From positions 19,916,001-19,980,000 of the forward strand of contig OX387201.1 of the NCBI GenBank assembly GCA_947561715.1: 64,000 nucleotides of DNA, read 5' to 3'. This DNA comes from Ascidia mentula (lineage: Eukaryota > Chordata > Ascidiacea > Phlebobranchia > Ascidiidae). Below the pieces are notes generated by a model. The model did no database searches. It was given only the letters and a program-made list of their open reading frames with translations, and was not told the DNA's origin. This document shows positions 11,201-19,177 of the stretch, piece by piece (within the stretch, counting starts at the first letter, position 1; every line of letters begins with the position of its first letter). The position numbers and the translations under genes are program-made.

Positions 11201-14100
11201 TAACCCGTTTTCGCTGTCAGCCGGTTGCCTTGATTGCCGACATCGAGGCAATGTTCCACCAGGTTCGGGTGGAACCCCGTGATCGCGATGCACTTCGATT
11301 TCTCTGGTGGCCCGGTGGAGATCTGACCTGTACACCGACGCCTCACCGGATGAAAGTGCACTTATTTGGTGCAACGTCCTCTCCGAGTTGCGCCACCTTC
11401 TGTCTGAGGCAGACCGCAGATTTATTCGGTAAAAACTTTGATCCACAGGTTGAATCCGTTTTGCGGCGCAATTTTTATGTGGACGACTGCCTCGCATCCG
11501 TCAAGGATATAGAAACTGCTATCGCTGTTCGTCTTCGTTTGAAAGACCTGCTAGCCAGAGGAGGATTTCGCTTGACAAAGTGGCTCTCTAACGAACAGCG
11601 CGTTTTGGAGTCGGTTCCCGAAAACGATCGAGCAAAGGTTGTGAAATCGCGTTGCCTCGATGATGCTACGCAACAGAGAGTCCTTGGTGTTCATTGGTCT
11701 GTTGCGGAGGACGCATTTCGGTTCAAAGTCAAACCGCCGAGCAGGCCGCACAAGCGTAGAGGAATCCTTTCAGCTGTCAGTTCACTTTACGACCCTCTGG
11801 GTTTCGTATCTCCCGTGATTCTAAGGGCCAAGTTATTGCTGCAGGACTTGTGCAGAATGGAACTGAATTGGGATGACGGCATTCCGGAATTGATATCCGA
11901 TAACTGGAAGAGGTGGCTTGCTGAGTTGCCTCACTTAAGCAATGTTGTCGTTCCACGTTGCTTCAGGTCTTCGGAACTGAAACCTCCATTGAAGTATCAA
12001 CTGCATCATTTCGCTGACGCATCTAAGTATGCGTATGGCGCCGTGTCATATCTTCGCATCGAAGACGATCACAGGACAGTGATGTGTTCTTTTCTGATTG
12101 GAAAATCCCGACTTGCCCCGTTGAACACGAAGACGATCCCTCGACTGGAGCTCACCGCTGCTGTGCTCGCTGCGAGGTTGGATCGCCTCATGAGAAAGGA
12201 ACTAGACTTGCCCATTGAAAGTTCAGTTTTCTGGAGTGATTGCACTGCTGTTCTGTTAAGCATTCGAAATGCAACCAAACGGTTTCCAGTTTTTGTCGCC
12301 AATCGCCTGGCAGAGATTGAGCGACTGACCGACATTACGAATTGGAAACACGTTCCTACAAAATTAAATCCCGCAGATGATGCCTCAAGAGGTCTACCCG
12401 CTGATGCCCTTGTCAATTCGAGTCGCTGGTTAAAAGGCCCAATGTTTCTCCTGGAGCCAGAAACCAACTGGCCGTCGCAACCGCCAAATGCTGCCGATAT
12501 TCCTGAGGAATTTAATCCGATGGGGAAGGCTGCAGCCTCCTGTACTGTTAACGTACATCAGCCGAAGCACCCCATGGATCGAATCATTGAACGTTACTCG
12601 TGCCTACACCGATTAAAGAAAGCCGTGGCCTGGTGGATGAGATTTAAGATGTTTTTGATACATCGAAGGAAATTATCAGTTGTCCCGTCAACTGACATAG
12701 GCTTGTCTGAGTTGAAGATCGCCGAGTTGGAACTTGTCAAGTACGAGCAGCGGAAAAGTTTTGCTTTACTTCTCTCTGCATTAAGTGGAAATTCTCGACT
12801 GAAAAAGACTGACTGCAGTCGTTCTGTGTACAAGTTAAACCCTGTTCTGGTTGATCAAGTGCTCCGTGTTGGTGGACGTTTAGACAAAGCGCCGATAAGT
12901 TTCAACGCGAGACATCCTGCAATCATGCCCAATTCTTCGCATTTGACTGACCTATTAATCCTGGCCCATCATGAAAGAGTTGGACACTCCGGGATGGGAC
13001 ACACCTGGACTTCAGTTCGACAAGACTACTGGATCATCAAGGGCGGTGTTGCCGTACGGCGCGTGCTTGGAAAATGTCTGTCTTGTCGACGCCGCAATGC
13101 TCAACCGGGTCGGCAGATGATGGCCGATCTGCCGTCGGCTCGCTTGGGAATCGCTGAACCTCCGTTCTCCAATGTCGGAATTGACTATTTCGGTCCTTTT
13201 CTGGTGAAGCAGGGTCGCAGCGAAGTGAAACGTTACGGTTGCATATTCACCTGCCTTACAATCCGTGCTGTTCATCTGGAGGTTGCCCACAGTCTGTCTA
13301 CTGATTCGTTTATAGCTGCCCTTCGTCGTTTCATTGGGAGACGCGGAGCACCAAAGCATATCTTCAGCGACAATGGCACAAATTTTGTTGGTGCCGAGAA
13401 AATACTGAGAGAGTCGTTGCAAGCATGGAACCAGCTTCAAATCTCTGAATTTCTGCTTCAGAAACAGACGTCGTGGTCATTCAACCCTCCTGCTGCAAGC
13501 CACATGGGTGGCGTTTGGGAACGTATGATTCGTTCTGTTCGTCGGATCATGTCCTCGCTTGCTGGTTCCCAGGTGATGTCTGATGAAGTCTTGGAGACCT
13601 TGTTTGTGGAAGCTGAATCCATAATCAACTCAAGACCCCTTGTCCCGGTGACATTTGATCATAGGGACGAAGAACCGCTGACCCCGAATCATCTCCTGCT
13701 GATGAGAGGATCGCCCAACCTGCCTCCGACGATTGCAGAGAAAAAGGATTGCTATACAAGACGGCGTTGGCGTCAGGTGCAGTTTCTCGCTGACCATTTC
13801 TGGAAGAGGTTCATGAGAGAATACCTGCCGGTTATCACTGCTCGTCCCAAGTGGCATGATTCTCATCGCAACTTTAAGAAAAATGATGTCGTCCTACTTG
13901 TGTGCGAATCTGAGTGCCGTTCAAAATGGGCGATCGGTCGAATCATTGAGACGTACCCCGATGAAAATGGAAAAGTTCGCATTGTGCTCGTTCGGACGAG
14001 CAGCGGTGTCTTTCGGCGCCCTATCACAAAACTGTGTCGCATCGTTGATTCTGATGAGACCTCCTCAACCTTTCCGAGCGATGTCAGCTCGGTTTGCTAG
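8218..14100 (+). CDS. BEL/Pao gag-pol polyprotein (1960 aa)
   Basis: Retrotransposon polyprotein in one open frame. Residues about 150-205 are a charged coiled-coil with repeated E-L-A-R-R units; about 320-460 is a DUF1759-type gag region (FDGDPLNYWSF); about 544-625 is Cys/His-rich with CCHC-like spacing; the aspartic protease has FLDQGSTSTF near 671. Reverse transcriptase runs from about 945 (LPHHPVFNPH) with FYVDDCLAS near 1087. RNase H begins near 1263 (HHFADASKYAYGAVS). Integrase has an HHCC zinc region near 1584-1620 and a D,D-E core (IDYFGPF near 1655, SDNGTNF near 1718, GGVWER near 1764). The end resembles DUF5641 (about 1841-1945). All catalytic motifs look intact. The domain order (integrase after RNase H, no envelope) fits BEL/Pao. 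Confidence 0.95.
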   Translation: MCDSASPSSSSTVEDPAVLLVSSCAHAWQQSCLRVEELMLKIDNAVLVKEYLPQLEKCFSDLINAYAPLAENSEELALARQDCQRAKRELDSRVAEWFANAKKSTGRRKTISSRSSSSHVDVHSSVSSTSSITRQRIAARVKLQLARVSQRQVNEDSELARRQAELDADLARRRAELDAELARRKAELDAERRRKQVDDEVEIAEAEVRAWEEESIAGDPLLCDPRHPPVTSSSVGGLRPELNIAPVNAYQPAVPVVPRSHPTCVDTKPFFPQSVSAPVAKLYQGPDPFPSNIQDVVSPSRRYVPEEDFIQQRIVLPQPAVRKFDGDPLNYWSFVRAIESHVHSRTKSQDSRLVCLLQFCEDFIAAKLEIYSKDKISGYSKARSRLEYDYGQPHIIANACERRLKQFPPVKQGRPKDLMEFSDLLEKCRSSLEDIEEYASLNSLDTLRQLIRKLPFRLQEKWIERSVQVLDETGSQAGYLAFTNFVVERARIANSLFGVEAVYESVHEKPVPVSVKKGPRAAAYNVSSSTSSQPRSQNPPTPVSCACCNKPHDLSKCPKFDGMSPQDRRGFVVTNGLCFKCLCSGHRCGKCTIRKPCSVEGCTGTFHHTKLHGAFQKRRPGKITENPAPKPPPIEQSATIMEATTDNCGVYLNVVPVKVRHNDIEVNTYAFLDQGSTSTFCEQGLIDKLGLQSKDRKICLSTLTDQSRVYQGSTVSFTVMPLDDGEPLLLPEVLSIDKIPVSPNRIPDAKKLAEFNHLKELPLRRLEGGTVTILIGADNPAAFHVQCTRSGPQGTPCAVKTSLGWSLFGPALGSSARSQAHVRFLKVAQVMFQREIECLWKSDFGDGTSVFDMPTSREDRIVYDMMKASVKHQDGHFELPLPWRPGIEKLPPSRQMAEKRLVGLKRRLSNNDVLRKGYVDTVQTYISKGYAEEIPDNKVVTDNRIWYLPHHPVFNPHKPDELRVVFDCAARSRSVSLNDALMQGPDFVNSLVGVLTRFRCQPVALIADIEAMFHQVRVEPRDRDALRFLWWPGGDLTCTPTPHRMKVHLFGATSSPSCATFCLRQTADLFGKNFDPQVESVLRRNFYVDDCLASVKDIETAIAVRLRLKDLLARGGFRLTKWLSNEQRVLESVPENDRAKVVKSRCLDDATQQRVLGVHWSVAEDAFRFKVKPPSRPHKRRGILSAVSSLYDPLGFVSPVILRAKLLLQDLCRMELNWDDGIPELISDNWKRWLAELPHLSNVVVPRCFRSSELKPPLKYQLHHFADASKYAYGAVSYLRIEDDHRTVMCSFLIGKSRLAPLNTKTIPRLELTAAVLAARLDRLMRKELDLPIESSVFWSDCTAVLLSIRNATKRFPVFVANRLAEIERLTDITNWKHVPTKLNPADDASRGLPADALVNSSRWLKGPMFLLEPETNWPSQPPNAADIPEEFNPMGKAAASCTVNVHQPKHPMDRIIERYSCLHRLKKAVAWWMRFKMFLIHRRKLSVVPSTDIGLSELKIAELELVKYEQRKSFALLLSALSGNSRLKKTDCSRSVYKLNPVLVDQVLRVGGRLDKAPISFNARHPAIMPNSSHLTDLLILAHHERVGHSGMGHTWTSVRQDYWIIKGGVAVRRVLGKCLSCRRRNAQPGRQMMADLPSARLGIAEPPFSNVGIDYFGPFLVKQGRSEVKRYGCIFTCLTIRAVHLEVAHSLSTDSFIAALRRFIGRRGAPKHIFSDNGTNFVGAEKILRESLQAWNQLQISEFLLQKQTSWSFNPPAASHMGGVWERMIRSVRRIMSSLAGSQVMSDEVLETLFVEAESIINSRPLVPVTFDHRDEEPLTPNHLLLMRGSPNLPPTIAEKKDCYTRRRWRQVQFLADHFWKRFMREYLPVITARPKWHDSHRNFKKNDVVLLVCESECRSKWAIGRIIETYPDENGKVRIVLVRTSSGVFRRPITKLCRIVDSDETSSTFPSDVSSVC

Positions 14101-14228
14101 ATGAACTCCGGGTAACTGCTCGGTCTTCTGAAGATACCTTCGTACACTGATTTTTTGCCGCGGTGCGCACGATATTGGCGATGTGTTTGTAAAAATGTTT
14201 CATGTTATTCCCACATTTTGGGGGAGAG

Positions 14229-14672
14229 TGTTACATCGCCACTAGTATGCTGTGTGTGTGTTTTCTATGTTGTGATTGTTTGACGTCATCTCAATGTGCC
14301 GTTGTTGCGTCACACGAACATTTGTCTTAGTGGAACACTGCTGCCTGCCACTGCTGTTGACTTGTTATTGTCTACCAGTGCTGCTGACCTATTGTAAATG
14401 TATTTTCTATTTGAATAGCCTATTGCATAAAGATAATTTAAGTGCCATTGTTTTCCGCTGACTGGTTGATCTGAAACCTCCCGAAATTTGTGACTCTGGT
14501 GCTATAATAATTCGGTAAGCAGAATTTGCTTATTTCTGTGTGTTTGTTTTTGGTCGCTAATTCTACAACTGTTTATGTAGAAACCGCAGCTCCGTCAGAA
14601 TAAAGCGGATTTGTTAGTTTTCTTGGAAGAGGGTTGCGCGTTACGACTATTGTAGAAAAACCCCCTGTTACA
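14229..14672 (+). repeat. BEL/Pao 3' LTR
   Basis: Matches 7583-8026 in length (444 bp) and almost everywhere in sequence. It is preceded by a polypurine tract at about 14219-14228 and followed directly by the right copy of the duplicated flank. Confidence 0.93.
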
Positions 14673-15543
14673 CTGTTGTTCCAGTGAGTCCTGGTTGTGA
14701 TCGGAGCCATGAGTTCAGGCTCATCATCGGATCCACATCATCAACTGAACAAAGCAAACAGGTTTACAACAACTAATAATTTCTACTTCTATCTTTAACA
14801 AACACGTCCACATTTTTGTGACAGCTATTGCCAACAACTAAAATTAACTAAATAAAAATGCATCAAAAGCCTTAAAAAAAGAAACGCAGAAGTTTTTTTG
14901 CAAATAAGCTTCAACAAACCTGTATACAGTTGTCCATTTACATGGAATGATATTGAGGTACTTGTCATTGTACCAAGTTTAACCACCTAAAGTGGAAGCA
15001 TAGATAGTTTCGTCGTATTTAAGAATTAGCTACAAAATTTTGTTGACAAAAAATGCACCATCAGTTTTGTATTAAAATTAATAACCTTTTACAATGGGGT
15101 TGAGAGAAAAAATATATAAAAAAAATTTACAAATTGCTGACAAACCACAGCAAATCAATACATGGATCCCGGATTGGAAAGTTTGTTTTTTTGCGCGGAT
15201 TTTGTTTTTGGCGATTGTTAATTGTGCAGACGATCGATGATAAATCTTGGTAATATAAATTTAAAATTAACGTAAAAACAAAAATTTGTAAATCAGAAGA
15301 AATACACAAGAGCTCTTACAGCATTGGAATTAAATCTCGCTGGCAAACTCTCTGCGACGCTTAGCTTAAAAGTCATCATTCATTTGTTTTTCTGAGTTTC
15401 CATTTTTTCCTTAAAACGTGACTTGGCACTGGACCGATAGGGGATTTCCCAATTCGCAAAAACACTGACGTCAGTTATTTTTTGTGTCCGAAGAGAACCT
15501 CCCCTTACGCGAAACCCTGTGTAGGTTTCAAGTTACGCATCAA
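14673..15543. repeat. Flank duplication, right copy (partner 6572-7582)
   Basis: Repeats the sequence lying upstream of the element, including exon 1 (about 14919-14967, minus) and part of the 2Fe-2S exon of the aldehyde-oxidase pseudogene. The first five bases, CTGTT, correspond to CTTTT at 6572-6576. At about 15540 it passes into unique DNA (TTCTATGTAACGG), which looks like the empty site of the insertion at 7582. Confidence 0.88.
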
Positions 15544-16547
15544 CTTCTATGTAACGGTTACGACCCACTGAAACTAAACACACCCTGTCTCCTCGCAACC
15601 AGCATTCAGTTGCTAAGTGTGTAGTAGTTTGCTAATTCACCGAAGGTTTGCAAGAGTTAATATTTGTCACTAAGCTTGTTCTAGCTGACTTTGCGAGCAA
15701 TCGGTTGAGAAAACCTGAAACTCTGGCTTATTGTGAAGTGGACAGGGGTCTACTTTCATATTGAACTGAGAAAACGATATGCGGAAACGGTTTGAGTTAT
15801 AATTAAATTAAAGATAAACATTAGATTTTATGATAATACCTGCGATCAATCAACTCACCAAAGTTTGAATTTAAGGATGTAATTTAATGGTTCTCAAACT
15901 GGTCGTCGCGTCGTTTCGAATATCCAAGGGCGTCGGGTAACTTAAAACCCGGCCTTTCACAATAATCAGTGCGTCACAAGTACTGTGAATATCTCCAAAT
16001 GCGTCGCACTGCAATATGTTCATTCACTTATTTGTTTCCACACCAAGATTCCAACCCGCGACATCCTGGGGACGAATCCCGATCGCTTTTTTTGTTTGTA
16101 TGACTCGGGTGCTTTAACCCATGTAGAAGTTTTATGTCATTCGATGTGCTCTCCAGCGACATCTATCGAATCAGCCACATATATAAAGTCATTTCCTTCA
16201 ATGACGTAACAGCGGTCGTCAAATTTTATTTGTAACTCACGGAAAAGAAGATAAGATTTATGATTAAATCGATAGCAAACAAAACAAAATCTTGCTTTAT
16301 TTACTTGCGATAAAGTGCACAGCAGTAGTTGGCGTTGATTAAATTATTCCGGCAATTACTAAGTTATTTATTCCAACATTTAATTTAGTTGATTAGCTAA
16401 TTAAAAAGCACTGATTTGTTTATCAAATGTAGTATCACCCCATATTGTGCATTGTTGGAGTGTGACTTCAGTGTATATGCAGAGAAACTTATACGCAGCA
16501 AAATGATGTAATACATAATATGTCCTGACGCGGCAATAGTGATAACT
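15544..16547. other. Repeat mosaic without a recognisable gene
   Basis: Contains GGTTCTCAAACTGG near 15891, like a hAT-transposon end, and a tRNA-like B-box module near 16048-16110 (dispersed SINE, cf. 39.3 kb). No exon-like reading frame with splice sites was found. Confidence 0.4.
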
Positions 16548-16615
16548 TATCATATACCCTGCTATTTTTGTTGCCAGGCATACTAATTAATCAGAATTGC
16601 TCTTCTGGCACTTAG

Positions 16616-16680
16616 TTTCTAACGTGTTTATTGGAAACCAACGTTTCGTCTGCCATCCGGCGAGACTTCTTCAGGGTTAT
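16616..16680 (-). ncRNA. Penelope-type hammerhead ribozyme motif, left arm
   Basis: The minus strand reads AACC, CTGAAGA (16668-16674), a stem II of GTCT/AGAC, GAAA (16644-16647), CGTT, then GGTT. AACC/GGTT forms a 4-bp stem I, and ACGT after GAA is self-complementary, as expected for a short stem III that works as a dimer. One extra A sits between CTGAAGA and stem II, as also seen at 54.2 kb. Assigned by reading only. Confidence 0.6.
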
Positions 16681-16942
16681 GTCAACAATAAAGCATCACG
16701 CACATAAAACACTAAAAACGTAGGAAAAACGCAGGAAAAACACAAGGAAAAAGGAATAGATAACACTGGCACCGCTTGCATCGTCACGTGAACCAGGTGT
16801 GTAGCGGGGCGTAACATTTACAACAAGTTGTTGTATACAGCTGGAAAATATACGCATTGCTCCTTATCGTTTATGCAATTGTCGTTTTTATGGATGTGGA
16901 GCGTCTCCAGGAACAGACGTTTTGTATGATCGTCCTCCATCT

Positions 16943-18475
16943 CTAGGATTTGCACGTCATCAAAGTTAACTCGGTGGCAGCGTGTTTTGCCAGTGCTTTC
17001 CTCTGGCTGTTCTTCGCTGCAACGTCGCGGCGATGCTCTTTTAACCGGGTCTGTAACCTTCTCCCTGTCTCGCCGATGTACGCTCCACCGCAGTCCTTGC
17101 ACGGAATGTAATAGACAACGCCTTTTGGTTGGACCGTGCCCTTCTCGATAGGATGAGACAACATCCTGCCCAGTGTTCTGTGTGGCTTAGTGTAGACCGC
17201 AATACCATAGTCCAACATCATACGCCTTAGCGTGTCTGTTAGAACCGGAACATATGGCAAAACGATCGTACCGGTAGTTGGCGCTGTTTCTTGTGGCTTG
17301 ACCGCAGGCTTTCTTCTAAACATCCATGACGGATACTGATGTTTCCGCAGTACCTTCTTTATGAACTTCACCTCTTTATCACGGTCTTCTTCTCGGGAAA
17401 CCAGAGCCTCGGCTCTATCCATCAGCGACCGCACTACCGCTGTCTTGTGTTGTATCGGATGTGCCGACTTAAACGACAAGTACCGATTGGTGTGCGTCGG
17501 CTTTCGATACACACGAGTGCTGATCAAACCTTTCTCATCACGGATAACCTCTGTATCTAAAAACGGTAATTTACCACCACTTTCCTTTTCTAAAGTGAAT
17601 TTGATTGAATCTTCCACATGGTTAATGTGGGTAAGGAACAACTGGAGCTGTGCTTCGTCAACGATGGCGAAGGTGTCGTCGACATATCGCTTCCAGTAAC
17701 GAGGAGGATGCGCAAAAGTGGCGAGTGCCTTATCCTCAATTGTTTCCATTACAATGTTCGCCACTACCACAGAGATGGGAGAACCCATCGCCGTACCAAA
17801 CACCTGTTGGTAAAACACACCACGAAAGGAAAAATAGGTGGCGTTCAAACATAATTTCAGCCCTTCTGCGATATCCTCACAGGATAGCAACGTGCGTTGC
17901 TCAAGGTTACTGTCATCTTTTAAGCGTGCCATGACATTAGTAACAGCTACCGATATTGGCACATTGGTGAAAAGAGACACGACGTCAAAGGACACCATAC
18001 ATTCACCATCCGCTATTGTCAAATCCCTCAATTCGGCTGCAAATTCACGTGAGTTTTTAACGTGATATGGGCTATTCCCAACCAAAGGGGAAATAATCCT
18101 TGCTATAAATTTGGCGAGCATATAAGACGGGGACCCGATAAAGGAAACAATGGGTCTGAGGGGTACGCCTGGCTTGTGGACCTTGGGAAGCCCGTACAAT
18201 TCGGGCGTCCTACCGTCTGTGCAATGCAGCTGTCGAAACTTACCAACAGATAACGCCTCACGCTCCCTGTGTAAGTAACCGATGAAGCGGTTTATCTTTC
18301 GTTCTAAAGACAGGGTCGGGTTTCTGGACAACTTTTTGTAAGTTTTTGCGTCATTTAAAAGTTCCAGCAGTTTAGTGTTATATTCGGAACGGTTCATGAC
18401 CACCGTTCGATTGCCCTTGTCGGCACGCAATATGACGATATTCTGGTTGTTGCGAAGTTCTCGTGCAGCCGACAA
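16943..18475 (-). CDS. Penelope-like reverse transcriptase / GIY-YIG, truncated and frameshifted
   Basis: About 510 codons without an ATG at the head, so the true N-terminus is lost. Reverse transcriptase motifs are clear: YGLPKVHKPG, LRPIVSFIGSPSY, VSFDVVSLFTNVP, FGTAMGSPIS, RYVDDTFAIVD. The C-terminus has a GIY-YIG nuclease (VVYYIPCKDCGGAYIGETGR, then RLKEHRRD). A 10-bp deletion near 16970, between CCAC microhomologies, shifts the frame after AKHAAT, so the nuclease ends early. The mirrored arm (18529-18867) keeps those 10 bases and reads through, which dates the deletion after arm formation or shows the arms come from different copies. Confidence 0.88.
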   Translation of the reverse strand: MSAARELRNNQNIVILRADKGNRTVVMNRSEYNTKLLELLNDAKTYKKLSRNPTLSLERKINRFIGYLHREREALSVGKFRQLHCTDGRTPELYGLPKVHKPGVPLRPIVSFIGSPSYMLAKFIARIISPLVGNSPYHVKNSREFAAELRDLTIADGECMVSFDVVSLFTNVPISVAVTNVMARLKDDSNLEQRTLLSCEDIAEGLKLCLNATYFSFRGVFYQQVFGTAMGSPISVVVANIVMETIEDKALATFAHPPRYWKRYVDDTFAIVDEAQLQLFLTHINHVEDSIKFTLEKESGGKLPFLDTEVIRDEKGLISTRVYRKPTHTNRYLSFKSAHPIQHKTAVVRSLMDRAEALVSREEDRDKEVKFIKKVLRKHQYPSWMFRRKPAVKPQETAPTTGTIVLPYVPVLTDTLRRMMLDYGIAVYTKPHRTLGRMLSHPIEKGTVQPKGVVYYIPCKDCGGAYIGETGRRLQTRLKEHRRDVAAKNSQRKALAKHAATELTLMTCKS

Positions 18476-18528
18476 ATATGACCTAGGGGTGTTAGAGCCA
18501 ACGGTATTGTGGCCACTGTGGTCCTATC

Positions 18529-18867
18529 GAGAAGGGCACGGTCCAACCAAAAGGCGTTGTCTATTACATTCCGTGCAAGGACTGCGGTGGAGCGTACATC
18601 GGCGAGACAGGGAGAAGGTTACAGACCCGGTTAAAAGAGCATCGCCGCGACGTTGCAGCGAAGAACAGCCAGAGGACAGCACTGGCAAAACACGCTGCCA
18701 CACTCGGCCACCGAGTTAACTTTGATGACGTGCAAATCCTAGAGATGGAGGACGATCATACAAAACGTCTGTTCCTGGAGACGCTCCACATCCATAAAAA
18801 CGACAATTGCATAAACGATAAGGAGCAATGCGTATATTTTCCTGCTGTATACAACAACTTGTTGTAA
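18529..18867 (+). CDS. GIY-YIG nuclease segment in the inverted arm (intact 3' part)
   Basis: The open frame begins at the arm junction (EKGTVQPKGVVYYIPC) and runs 112 codons to TAA at 18865-18867. It covers the whole GIY-YIG core plus a tail ending VYFPAVYNNLL. It has no start codon or reverse transcriptase of its own, so expression would need an outside promoter. It is useful as the undamaged reference for the frameshifted minus-strand copy. Confidence 0.75.
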   Translation, partial: EKGTVQPKGVVYYIPCKDCGGAYIGETGRRLQTRLKEHRRDVAAKNSQRTALAKHAATLGHRVNFDDVQILEMEDDHTKRLFLETLHIHKNDNCINDKEQCVYFPAVYNNLL

Positions 18868-19003
18868 ATGTTACGCCCCGCTACACACCTGGTTCACGTG
18901 ACGATGCAAGCGGTGCCAGTGTTATCTATTCCTTTTTCCTTGTGTTTTTCCTGCGTTTTTCCTACGTTTTTAGTGTTTTATGTGCGTGATGCTTTACTGT
19001 TGA

Positions 19004-19070
19004 CATAACCCTGAAGAAGTCTCGCCGGATGGCAGACGAAACGTTGGTTTCCAATAAACACGTTAGAAAC
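19004..19070 (+). ncRNA. Penelope-type hammerhead ribozyme motif, right arm
   Basis: Mirror of the left-arm motif: AACC, CTGAAGA (19011-19017), stem II GTCT/AGAC, GAAA (19038-19041), CGTT, GGTT. The two arms point outwards on opposite strands. Confidence 0.6.
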
Positions 19071-19177
19071 TAAGTGCCAGAAGAGCAATTCTGATTAATT
19101 ATCATATACCGTTATCATGTTTACACTTACTGGCATTTTTATGTAGGCATAACTTTTTTGCTTCAACGTACTGAACA

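Larger units (their letters stand above)
7583..14672 (+). mobile_element. BEL/Pao LTR retrotransposon, full length
   Basis: About 7.09 kb: two 444-bp LTRs starting TGTTACATCG and ending TGTTACA, a leader of about 190 bp, one 1960-codon gag-pol frame, a 128-bp tail and a purine-rich tract (GGGGGAGAG) just before the 3' LTR. The LTRs look almost identical; I see only a slippage difference in the A/C run near the 3' end. With the uninterrupted frame this indicates a recent insertion. The 5-bp flanks, TTCTA on the left and CTGTT on the right, are not a target-site duplication. Confidence 0.95.
16560..19098 (-). mobile_element. Penelope-like element with inverted terminal arms
   Basis: The element encodes a Penelope-type reverse transcriptase and GIY-YIG nuclease on the minus strand. 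An inverted copy of its own 3' third (about 18523-19101, + strand) mirrors 16585 to about 17145, giving arms of about 560 bp. The direct repeat TTATCATATACC at 16548-16559 and 19099-19110 is a 12-bp target duplication. The 5' part of the long frame is truncated at the arm junction near 18523. Inverted or partial terminal repeats are a known structural habit of this class. Confidence 0.88.
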
